This document shows positions 46,401 to 55,997 of a DNA stretch of 64,000 nt, in pieces; position 1 is the first letter of the stretch, and each line of letters opens with the position of its first letter. The notes under the pieces are model-generated. The model was not told the origin of the DNA and made no database searches. It worked only from the letters and a program-made list of their open reading frames with translations. Source of the DNA: Odontesthes bonariensis (Eukaryota > Chordata > Actinopteri > Atheriniformes > Atherinopsidae); contig NC_134520.1 in assembly GCF_027942865.1 (NCBI RefSeq), positions 6,335,501 to 6,399,500 on the forward strand, written 5' to 3'. Position numbers and translations under genes: made by a program.

Positions 46401-49400
46401 GAGTCCTGGAAACAGCTGTGTGGGGAGCATAAGTGATTATGCATCCTTTCAAGTATTTTGGCCCAACTATAGCAATAACACCGACTTGCTAACAAGCATG
46501 TACAAACCCCATTTCCAGAAATGTTAAAAGGTTTCTAAAACGCAACAAAACTTAATTTATAATTTGTCAGTTTGTTTGAACCTTATTAAATTTATCAAAT
46601 TATATATCATAATAATACATTATTTTAGTGTCTCCACTGATCAACTTTATTGCATTTGAAAACTTAAACAAATTTTAAATTTGACTCAACACAAATTGGG
46701 AGAGAGGAGTACAAGTAACGGGGTTCTGGAAGATTCTACAACAAGCAGATTGTGAGGTGAGGGTGTCAGGGTTGTATATAAAAGAAGCAACCACAAAAAG
46801 GCTCAGTTTTTCCAAGCAAGGATGGGAGGTGGCTCACTACTTTGTGCAAGTTAGAAAAAGTTAGTCAGTTAGAAAAAATATTTGTGAGTAAAAAGCATTT
46901 TCACTAATCACAGTCCATCGCACCTCCACTCTATCAAAAAATTTAACTTTAAATTTGCACGAGGAGAAAGCCATATATCAACTCTATGCAGAAATGCTCA
47001 CATGTTCTCTGGGCACAAGCTTCTCTCAGATGGACAGAAAGAAACTGGGCATGTGCTCTGTGGGCAAGTGAGTCGATGTTTCTGCTATGGGGAAAAACAG
47101 ACATTGGATTCTACATTACCAAAGATGAGAAAGAACATCCGGGCTGTTATCAGCAAAAGGTGCAAAAGCCAGTATTTGTGATGGTATGGGATGGACACGC
47201 CAGATCCCATGGAATGGGCAATTTGCATATGAGTGAAGTGGTACACTGGTGCAGAGGCAAATATTGGAATTTGATGTGAAATATTCTATCATCGAGAGAA
47301 TGTCTTCTCCCGCCTTGACTGGCCTACCAGCAGCCCAGAACGGTGTTGTTTTAAAAGTATATGGAGCATTGTGAACAGAAGAATTGGACAACAATAATCA
47401 CGGACTGTAGAGCAGCTGAAATTTTGGATTCAATAAGAATGGACACAGATTTCTGTTGCAAAATGTCAATGATTAGTATCCTCGGTTCGCAAGTGATTGA
47501 AAAGTGTTTTAGAAAACTTTTCTGGAAATGGGGTTTGCATTTTATGCATTCACCTGGAATATATCGGACACAGATATTACAATTGCACATCGACATTTGA
47601 AGCCATAAAAAAAGACTCAAAAACTCCATAAAATTAGAATCTACAAAACCTTGATAAAGAAGGAATATAAGAATCTATCATACTCGAGCTGCAATTTGTT
47701 GAACAGCCAACAGGATTCAGATAATGGATGCCTGTCACTTCAGATGTTGTTGCACTGACTGCTGTACCGAGACATTTTTTTCATGAATGGGGCCCTGTTA
47801 TGTTTCAGCAAGAGCTGATGTGATGCAGACCTGCTTTTGGTTTTATATCACAGCAGTGATCAACATGCCTAATAAAGCCTCAACACTACATTTTAGTGAG
47901 TAATACTAAATGTGAACAAACTTTTGGCCTTCTGAAATAAAATCAACAGAAAAACTAAATTGCAGGAATATGCCAGACCACCTAGAACTGGAATGCATTG
48001 TTGACAATGTACAACGCACTTTAAAATGTCACCAGTCTTTTCCACATAAAGCAAATAAAGTTCAGCTCCACTAAGAGCTGTCACTGCTGTTGACTGCAGC
48101 CTCCCTTCCTTGCTGTGCACTCAGTGACCAGGTGTCCCTGGCAACTCCTAACTTGATGGTCCCCACCCTAACTTGATGTGTAGGGTTGTTTGCACTTTTT
48201 CATACATAGCTGCAGTGTGTGGGCTTCTTGCCAGAACCTCGCCCCAACTCCACACACCACAAAGATGACGCTTTTGTATGGTTTCTCCCATGTCAGCTGT
48301 AAAGCAGGAGGCCAGGGGCTGCTCTGGATTAGCTATGCTCTGTGCAGGAAACTCCCAAGTGGGCGCCCTAACAATCTGGTATGGAGACCCCCACTTTCAC
48401 TTAACTCTCCAACACCACCATCTACTTCAGTGGTTTCATTCCATCACCAGCTCTCATCACCCTTGTCTCCATGTGAACTTGAACTCACTGTTCCTCACAA
48501 CACACCCATCTAGTGGTGACTGAAAAGGCAAAAGAGAGAAGCAAATAATCTCAGTCTTCCATCTGCCCTAACTCAGGGGCTTACAGGGCTTAGTGGGGGC
48601 CTAGAAGTGTGCTTGCTGAACCCTCTGCTATTTATGATCTTCTTCAAAGCACAATCACTCTTGAGCAGCCTCCATGGCTCCTAAAAGTGAGTTAAGCCCA
48701 CTCCCACTATAGCTTAACTCCTCTTTGAGGTCACCGAGTGCCATTCAGCAATAATGTTCAAAATGTAATATATACAGAAACAGCCTTTTCATGGCATCCT
48801 TTATGCCTCCATATGGGAGCTTTGGTTCCTTTTTCTTTTTTTATTCCCATGTATCTGTTTCTTGAGCGTAAGCCTTTTCGGGCTTCAAAAATGTGGTTTA
48901 AATTAGCATTTGATATTTTTTGATATTTATGATTTCTGCCACTCCTTGTATTGTCTCTTTTGATAAATATTTTAAACAACATCAAGGGATAATCCTGCTT
49001 TGATTCAACTGCCAACAAGCAACAAGAGAATCATTTTCAAGGCCCTTGTGAAGGCTTTGGTGTTTTGGCCAAAACTTGCTGCCTTGTTCATGTGGTAGAT
49101 CAAAAAAATCCAATCCATTCAGTAACCAAGTTATGATTGCAATATTCTCTCATTGACCTAATGTCACAACAATTGGAGATCTGATAACTCACTAGTTTGT
49201 ATAAACAATCAGACAGATTTTGTGGAAAGTCTTGTGGAAAGGATTTAAAAAGCTTCTTTTGAAACTGTTTATCACCTCTCCTATCAAAGAACAGTGGCAT
49301 TGTGGATCCATACCTGGCTTTTGTATACATTTACAGGCAAATCCAGAAACTAGTCAACAGCCTCAGTTCTCTTTTTGTCTATCTCTTACTCCCTCAGAGC

Positions 49401-52400
49401 AACATCTGGCCATGAGTGCAAAGTCAAGACAGCATGTGAAGGGTTACAGCTGCAATCGTTTTCTCTGGCTTGGCCTGGGCCCAGAGGCTTAATAAAGGGA
49501 ATTAATGGAGTGCACTATCTGTCAGATTCCTAAACACAGCTGGAGCGGATGTCCATCGCCCCCAAGCAGCCCAAAAACTTACTATCCTACTTGAACAACA
49601 TACCCGTTCCCTCCTCCCCTCACATTACCCCCTGAGTGCTGACTCGGTAAAAGAGCCCCAGCTGATTGTGAAAGCTGTTTATGTATCATTGCTGACTGTA
49701 ATTACACAATGTGGGATAACAAACAGGGAGAATGGAAGGGAGGAGGAGCAACTGCCGTGAGCATGTTAACATACAGTGAACTCTTTGGTCATGCTTCGGA
49801 ACAGCTGCAGTAATGTCATACAAGGGATACAAATGATCTATGTAAATGTGTCAAACTAATATTAAATGCTGTTTATTCACAAGCACATGGTTTGTGCAGC
49901 AAATTCCATACAAAACCTCCAGGTACAGGCATCTACTGACTCAGTTCAAGACATCTTTTTGACATGTTAAAAGAACTGAAAAGTATACTTAATGATGATC
50001 TTTAAGGTCAGGTAACGTGAGAGGCCTAATGTAAAATTCTGAAAGCTTTACTGGAATATTTTCATCACAATTTCAGTACTCAGAAGGGCTTTTAAGCGTA
50101 CTCTCTGCGGGGAAGGCAATTCACTTTTATTATTTTCACTTAGAGTTGCGAGTCAGACGTTTTGGCAAGGTTCCAGTCAAACTGCTGCCTAAATTAACGG
50201 GATAGAGCCAGCAGGAAAACAAGCTGGAAACAGAAGGAGTCACAGAGTAAAAGAAAACAAAAACATAGTTCCTAAACTCTGATTTTATCCTCTCCAACTA
50301 TGTTTGACAGGGTTCCTATGAAGAGACTCAGGGGATTCAAGATTCCAGAGAGCACTGGGAAATGGCAGTTGGTGTCAGAAATCCTTCGGCAAGAGTTATC
50401 TTTATCCAGCTGACTGTCACACTGCAGTATTTTGCAGGCAGTCGATAAGTGTTCAAGCTGTAGAGTATGGACGTATGCATGAGAAAACACACACTGGCAA
50501 GGCTCCAAAAGCAACACAGAGGGTACGGAATTCACCCCAGTGCGTTCGTCAACCACTGTGTCACAAACTAGGCCAGGGTTCTTCCTGGTTCAGGAGCAAT
50601 TTTCTGGGGTCACCAGAGATCACCAAGAGTGACTTAACAGGCACACAGAGGAACGCTTTCAGAGTCCAGGTGTGACCTCACCAGTATTGCGTTAAGAGTC
50701 TTCTGTCAGCTCAAAGACTAGAGAGAAGCAGGGGAAAAACTGGGGATTTGGGATAATATGTTGCTAAACGGTCACACATTTTGTGGTGGATTAGCTTCCG
50801 CTGACACAAATGCATTTCAGCAATGGGTAGATTTTAGAAAGAAAGCTTTTGTATGTCACTTTCATGTGTGGGATCAAGGAGCACATCTTTTTTCCAAATG
50901 AAAAAAAATGGAATAGATAAGCTTAATACAAAGACAAGATAGAAACTACATATAAATAATACAAATAAAAGTTCAGTAACTGTCTTATTACTTGTTGGGT
51001 TTGCAGGGAATTTCTTAATCCTCAACAACAGACTTCTGAGGGTCTTCTCATAAAGTTTGTCCACAACCGACTCCATTTTCACTAACTCTGCTGAAAGACT
51101 GCAATGCAACTGCTTCTGGAGTATCATTTGTATTTTTCCTTGTATTTTTACATTTTTTTAAATTTTTTTTTGCATTTTTCTTGTTTATTGGTTGTTGTCT
51201 GGCAAACCGTCTGGCAAACCGCAATAAAAAAAAACATGGTCACACTGCAATAGCCTAATCACAAAAGACATGTAGTATACTGGTCTAAAATAACTATGAG
51301 GGTTGTTTGGCCTCAGGAACTGCAGGGGGCATTCTCCATCTGTAAGTGTGCTACTTTCCATCACTATATGGGCACGGTCATATCGAGTCCCTGTGGAATT
51401 CTTTACAGCGACACACACACAGGGAAAACCTGTTCATGGAGCACTGCACTCAGACTGGACTTATTTTTGAAAGAATGTCAGAGTGTGGGAGAATGAATAA
51501 TTTGCAAAATTTGAAGACCAATAAAACAAGTAAGCAGGTAAAAGTCTGAAATATATAGCTGATATCAAACAGTGGTGGATTTAAATGGACTGTATTTGTA
51601 TAGTAATTTTCTAGTCAAGTTGACTTCTTTTTACATTACGAGCCACCTTCACATACCGGTACTCTCATAAAGCACTTCTTCTTTGTCCATAGGCTATTAG
51701 GCTACATTCACACACATTCAGACAACAATGGATGCATCAGAGGCAACGTAGGGTTCAGTGTCTTGACCAAGGACACTTAGATATGTGGTTTGGGGAAGTC
51801 ATGGAATGAACGACTGACCTTTCGGATGTCTCTTTCTCCTGAGCATTTCTGATATTTGATGGTGACTATGCATCTTTGGGCGGCTCTGTCAAGTGGAATA
51901 CACTGACATGGGCATCAAAATACAGTATACTGACAACTTAAACTGACCGTATATCCATCCATTCATCCATACCCGCTTAATCCAACTGTCGGGTCGCGGG
52001 GGGGCTGGAGCCTATCCCAGCGGTCATTGGGCGAGAGGCAGGCTACACCCTGGACAGGCCACCAGTCCATCACAAGGCCACACAGAGACAAACAACCACA
52101 CACACGCTCACATTCACTCCTAGGGACAATTTAGAGACACAAATTAACCTAACATGCATGTTTTTGGACAGTGGGAGGAAGCCGGAGTACCCGGAGAGAA
52201 CCCATGCAAGGCCCCAGCTGGGAATTGAACCTGAAACCCTCTTGCTGTGAGGCGACGGTGCTAATCACCACACCACCGTGCAGCCCACTGTCCATATATT
52301 TTCAGTAAAATAATTCCTTCAACAGTAAATGTTCAAGGTTTAAGCTTTGTGTCCACTTTAGATGACTGGCTTGTTAGCTTCATCTATTTGCCATAATTAA

Positions 52401-55147
52401 GGCAGCATATTTGGCTCTTAGACATTGACTTTCAAACTGCATTAACATCAAGCTGCTAAACATTCATGCTGTTTTTGTAGAGAAAATAGTGAAGATGACT
52501 GAAGCTTTCACTAAAAGAAACGAGTTATGACAGGAGTAACGAAACCTTGGACTTGTGACATGCAACTAGATCAATATTAGCAACTCTTTATGCTGTTTTT
52601 TTCTGTTTAGTGCCTTTTCACACATCTAAAAATACCAATAAAAATAAATATATATATATGTATGTATATGCTAAGCTATTCAAGTTCTATTTATAACCAT
52701 GGTTTCAAAATAAATTCCAAATACAAAGCAAGCAGTGGGAGAACATTACATGAATACAGCAGAATGATGGCAGTGTTATTACAAATGGCTGCTTTGTACA
52801 CCATGAAAAATTAGATTTTTCTTCAAATGTCTCGGGGGAGGAGACCGGGGTCCTTAACAATTTTTTTTACCGAAAACAGCCGTCGCTACAAGGAGGGGGG
52901 GAGGGGGGAGGGGGGGGGGGGGGGGGGGGCACACCATGGGGGGCAATGAAGGGCGATGCCGGTCCACGTGAGAACAGGGGAGCCTGAGTCTATCTGAGCA
53001 GACCACAAGGAAACTCTTCATGAAGCACCCTCCCCTCCCGTATATGTACGTACAAATGTGTACACGAACATGTATCCAGAAACATTCCCCACACACATGC
53101 ACCAGAAAACACAAAAAGAATTGATCAAATATTTACATTTCCACATTCATTTATTCATGAGTCAGTTCTACTCTAATGCCCTCTTAATTTTCGCCAGAGT
53201 ACATGCAAAGGTGTTTCAAATCTCCTTCCCTGTTTGTTTGTTCTGCCCCATAAGACTGTCCCGGCTGGAAAAAGTTGAGCTACGCTAATGTTTATTGTAA
53301 ACTTACACCATTTTAAATGCATGGAGCATTATGCAGCTGATTCTTGATTGTGGCTGACCTTCTTCATCGAATATCAAACAAAAGTGCATACGTTCACCAT
53401 TACTTCTAACGTGCTACAAATCCTGTAAGAGGTTCAAGCATTTTCTACGCAAAAGGTATTTATAAATGGTGACACATGTTAAGTATATACAATTATTCAT
53501 GATGAAAAGACTATTTAAGACACATATCAACAATAACGTATTTGTTAGCAGTACTGTACTTAGAAAGGGGATGTCATCTGTGCCTCCACTTTGCTCTCTT
53601 AAATTATTATCATTTTTTGACATCTTAGTTTTATTTCTTGAAATTATAGAACAAGCACTGAGCTAGAGTAGCATAGGTACAAAAAATCCTTATAACACAA
53701 AAATAATGTTCCACAACTTGACCTTGGCTAAAGAATGCGTTGCTGCCCTGTGTCGCTCTTACCCTTTCTGTGAGACTGGTGTGTTTGACGAGTGATTGGT
53801 CACGGTCCATCTGGCTGGGAGACGGATGCTCCCTCAGGGCCCTGCTCTCCTCCACCTCGCTGACCTCAGAGCTTTCACCTGGGAGTAGGAAACGTGGAGA
53901 AGTGTGAATCTTAGCACCATTATGATAACTGACATCTTGCAAGGCAAAGTTATATTATATGGACTATATTTTTCTGTGTATTACAAGTAAAGCCATCTTC
54001 CCTACCAGCTGACTGTTCAGTCAAGTTGCGGGAGATGATCTGGCAATTGTAAGTGGAGATAGGCACAGGTGTGGCTCCGGATTCTTGTCCATCACCTTGA
54101 AGTGTTACACTCCTTTCTTCTGAGCTGCCATCGGAATGAAGCAGAGACTCTTCCAACTTCTACAATCACACAAACTTATCACTCAGCTTAGCACACCTCA
54201 CTGAGGTTGGACAGCAGTGGTTTAAATGTCAAATCCTGTACTAAAGTCCTAAGACACAAGTTCAAAGAATCTTTCACAAGTGTTGCATTCCACATTTGAC
54301 TTCAGAGGAAGATCAACTGTACTTGAATGATGTGAAAAAATACTTAATTTATCCCATAGGGAAGTATCATGAAAGTTAAGTTCATATTATACTACAATAA
54401 GTGCTGAAATGGGGGGAAAAAATCTAATTGATTTAGAAATATTTTACCTATTATCATTTTCACCTGAAATAATTTTATATATTTTACAAGCTAAATGTTA
54501 GTTAAATTGTTCACTTAGAAGTGCATTTTAAACATTTAGCCTACACCACGCTTAAGACAATCCAGACTATTTTCATGAGTCGTTCCACAATGGTGGAATG
54601 ACCTACCAAAGCGCTACCAGAACAGGGGCGTCCCTGAATAACTTCAAGAAACTCTTGAAGACCTAGCTCTTCAGAGAGCATCTCCTATCCTAGCACTTAC
54701 CCAGTACTTCCCTACCCCTTCTACTGCACTTAATCTTTCTGTACTTCCCTCTATGCCTGCACTCTATCGCTACACTCTCCCCCCGTCACCTCTGACAGAG
54801 TCTGACTAGTGGTTTCCTTCTATGTAGCTTATTGTTAGCTTTGATATTAGCTGTAATGTTATATATTTTTTCAATTGTAAGTCGCTTTGGATAAAAGCGT
54901 TAGATAAATGCATAAACATAAACGCAGGCTATCCAAGGACACTGCGCTGCGATAAATCGCTCAGCCGTGTTAATTTGATTGTTTGCACCTGTGTTTTTCC
55001 AACGAGTCAGTGTTTTCAGTTTAAAAATACTGCATAATATGAAGGACGCTGTATAAAACAGGAAAAAGTGGAGGAAAAGTGTTTACCAACCTGAATCACA
55101 GCCTCCAGTGTAGGTGAGTGTCCAGCTTGTTCCTTTTGACAACTCAT
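25452..55147 (-). CDS. crocc2: crocc2, ciliary rootlet coiled-coil protein (rootletin family)
   Basis: Structural coiled-coil protein of the rootletin family, expected at the basal body and ciliary rootlet. I assemble 36 coding exons: 55091-55147, 54006-54159, 53763-53878, 45090-45257, 44927-45010, 44185-44288, 43024-43168, 42477-42583, 41754-41960, 41165-41261, 40887-40976, 40670-40804, 40405-40574, 39582-39764, 39016-39160, 38769-38915, 38462-38692, 36587-36780, 35596-35723, 35084-35253, 34457-34636, 34085-34219, 33849-33992, 31716-31954, 31466-31625, 31208-31375, 29790-30174, 29582-29712, 29369-29489, 29117-29280, 28587-29027, 27256-27405, 26972-27169, 26201-26332, 25628-25807, 25452-25535. 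Phases match at every junction and the total is 5844 nt (1947 aa plus stop). The start is MSCQKEQAGHSP and the stop TAA. After ~110 low-complexity residues nearly everything is Glu/Gln/Lys/Leu-rich heptad sequence. The name (crocc2 rather than crocc) rests on adjacency to sned1, as in human. Confidence 0.88.
26615..26835 (+). mobile_element. Old L2-type LINE fragment
   Basis: The plus strand conceptually reads LIQNVAASL, and a little further on shows remnants of the L2 motif 'SLHWLPV..RI.FK' (RIKFKML after several decayed codons), both from the C-terminal part of L2 reverse transcriptases. Stops and frameshifts interrupt it. It lies in crocc2 intron 33. Confidence 0.55.
27630..28084. mobile_element. 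Solo LTR with TAAAG target duplication
   Basis: 455 bp that begin TGTCACGCC and end CCATCCTGACA, so the termini are TG...CA with a short inverted TGTCA/TGACA. It is bounded on both sides by TAAAG (27625-27629 and 28085-28089). An AATAAA-type signal (GAAATAAATC) lies about 70 bp from the end. No internal coding sequence is present, as expected for a solo LTR left by recombination. It lies in crocc2 intron 31. Confidence 0.85.
30175..31207. other. crocc2 intron 26, no recognised element
   Basis: 1.0-kb AT-rich intron with no reading frame or repeat that I can support. Confidence 0.5.
31955..33848. other. crocc2 intron 23, no recognised element
   Basis: 1.9-kb intron. Purine-rich patches occur at about 32425-32475 and 33390-33440. 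No exon-like frame keeps phase with exons 23 and 24. Confidence 0.5.
36143..36530 (+). repeat. (GGAT)n-tailed dispersed fish repeat, full copy
   Basis: Starts GGCTGCACGGTGCTGTGG with GGTTAGCACCGTCGCCTCAC, passes through GTGGAGTTTGCATATTCTCC and GATAGGCTCCAGCC, and ends in GGATGGATGGATGG. This is a very common repeat in spiny-rayed fishes. The head has a tRNA-like look, but I do not claim a class. It lies in crocc2 intron 18. Confidence 0.88.
36781..38461. other. crocc2 intron 17, no recognised element
   Basis: 1.7-kb AT-rich intron. I see no exon that would fit the phase between exons 17 and 18, and no repeat that I recognise. Confidence 0.5.
39941..40333. mobile_element. 393-bp MITE with ~20-bp terminal inverted repeats
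   Basis: Begins GGCTACGGCTACACGAAAAC and ends with its near-perfect inverse (GTTTTCGTGTAGCCGCAGCC; one mismatch). The interior is rich in AAACG/CGTTT words. I could not define a clean target duplication: the flanks are AATTGA and TAAGAA. The termini look hAT-like but the class is open. It lies in crocc2 intron 13. Confidence 0.8.
46503..47537 (+). mobile_element. Degenerate Tc1/mariner-type element
   Basis: Bounded by an inverted repeat: ACAAACCCCATTTCCAGAAA on the left and TTTTCTGGAAATGGGGTTTG on the right. The plus-strand frame at 46986-47279 contains ITKDEKEHPGCYQQKVQKPV, VMVWDGHARSHGMGNLHMSE, which resembles the central DDE region of Tc1-like transposases. Further on, decayed pieces of the terminal region occur. 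The coding region is broken by frameshifts and much is missing. Confidence 0.65.
51955..52288 (-). repeat. (GGAT)n-tailed dispersed fish repeat, reverse orientation
   Basis: Reverse complement of the element at 36143-36530: begins with ATCCATCCATTC, contains GGAGCCTATCCCAGCGG and ends GGTGCTAATCACCACACC, then GGGCTGCACGGTGG inverted. Nearly full length. Confidence 0.85.
52891..52929. repeat. G-rich tract
   Basis: GGAGGGGGGGAGGGGGGAGG followed by an uninterrupted run of about 19 G. Run length may be unreliable in the assembly. Confidence 0.85.
53763..55147 (-). other. crocc2: crocc2 exons 1-3: N-terminal non-coiled region
   Basis: Exon 1 (55091-55147) codes MSCQKEQAGHSPTLEAVIQ and ends at CAG|GTTGGT. 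Exon 2 (54006-54159) begins KLEESLLHSDGSSEER and contains ISTYNCQIISRNLTEQSAG. Exon 3 (53763-53878) is acidic and serine-rich (ESSEVSEVEESRALREHPSPS) and ends SLTER. This 109-residue segment is hydrophilic with few heptads, like the head of rootletin. It is separated from the coiled-coil body by an 8.5-kb intron. Confidence 0.82.
54540..54935 (+). mobile_element. 3' end of an L2-type LINE
   Basis: Contains TTCCACAATGGTGGAATGAC and ACTTCAAGAAACTCTTGAAG (decayed C-terminal coding), then the conserved fish L2 tail TTGTAAGTCGCTTTGGATAA followed by AAAGCGTTAGATAAATGCAT. It is 5'-truncated and lies in crocc2 intron 1. Confidence 0.8.
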
Positions 55148-55371
55148 TGCAAAACTGTCCCAGCTTTAACCACAATGTCCCAGCTCTGTAACAACTTTAA
55201 ACGTTAATTAGCTTCGTTTGCTTTGAAGTAAGTTAGCTTTATGCTTGTTAATTCTCCGTTAGAAAGTTTACTGTAAGCTACCAAATTCTGTCATTACTTC
55301 GGTAAGGAAGGCATTAGAATAAAAGAGAAAGTCTTGTTAAAATATTTAAAGTCGAAACTTTAAGAGTAATT

Positions 55372-55445
55372 TTTTTAATTTCCCCCATTGGGGGATGAAT
55401 AAAGTATTTTTCTATTCTATCCTATTCTATTCTATTCTATTCTAG
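55372..55445 (+). mobile_element. LINE 3' tail fragment with (TTCTA)n
   Basis: TTTCCCCCATTGGGGGATGA forms a small CCCCC/GGGGG hairpin, followed by ATAAAGTATTTTT and a (TATTC)n tail. This is the 3' terminus of a Rex/L2-type LINE, different in tail from the copies at 3420 and 8280. Confidence 0.75.
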
Positions 55446-55676
55446 TAAGGACTGCAGCCATGTTGAACTGTTCAAATCCCACTCAAGTTGCCATGGTGAC
55501 CACGCGCTTACGGGCCGTTGTCACAGCAACAGAATGCTGGTCTTGGTGTTTCCATGGGAGAAGAGACGCCCCAAGCCAAACTATTGAATTCCAATGGGTT
55601 AAAGTTGATGCACTACAATTAAAGCGGAAACTTGTTGAAATAATTTACAACTAGTAGTCCATTTGTCAAAGTCGCT

Positions 55677-55692
55677 TTTATTCATATTTATT
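55677..55692 (-). terminator. klhl30: klhl30 polyadenylation signals
   Basis: Two AATAAA hexamers on the minus strand (TTTATT at 55677-55682 and 55687-55692), about 310-320 bp after the klhl30 stop. They are the nearest canonical signals. Use not demonstrated. Confidence 0.5.
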
Positions 55693-55997
55693 CATTTATA
55701 GCAACTAATAACAATAATTATCAAACCAGTTGTCCTGAAGCACTTTCTACAGATATTTAATGATTTGTAAGCACTAATAATAACACAAATGGAATTCAAA
55801 TCTCAAACACATGATGGCACCCGATGAGCAGCCAAGTGGCCTAAAAAAAACATCTAAGAATACCTGAGGATCATGTAACACACTATTCTAAGGCATACTG
55901 ACATCCTGGGATAAACATCCCATTTGCACTGTAACAACATATACGAGAGGGATGTCTTTGTGAACCTCAAGTTTAGTCCTGTCAGAACAGGATGCTA

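Larger units (their letters stand above)
45258..53762. other. crocc2 intron 3 (8.5 kb), repeat-rich
   Basis: The largest intron. It contains a (C)n(A)n tract near 45482-45510, a Tc1-like relic, a full (GGAT)n-tailed repeat in reverse orientation, and a G-run at 52891-52929. The remaining open frames have no splice context or family resemblance. No exon is needed: exon 3 ends in phase 0 and exon 4 begins in phase 0. Confidence 0.6.
55148..55997. other. crocc2 promoter region and klhl30 3' flank
   Basis: 850 bp between the klhl30 stop and the crocc2 start. It contains a LINE tail (55372-55445), two minus-strand AATAAA signals (55677-55682 and 55687-55692) and presumably the crocc2 5' UTR. No TATA box stands out. 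Confidence 0.55.

Noticed and set aside
48190..48523. 107-codon and 81-codon plus-strand frames in crocc2 intron 3
   Set aside because: Low-complexity, with no domain or conserved motif, and without splice partners.
52854..53114. Proline-rich minus-strand frame over the G-run
   Set aside because: The proline stretch is just translated poly-C; no other support.
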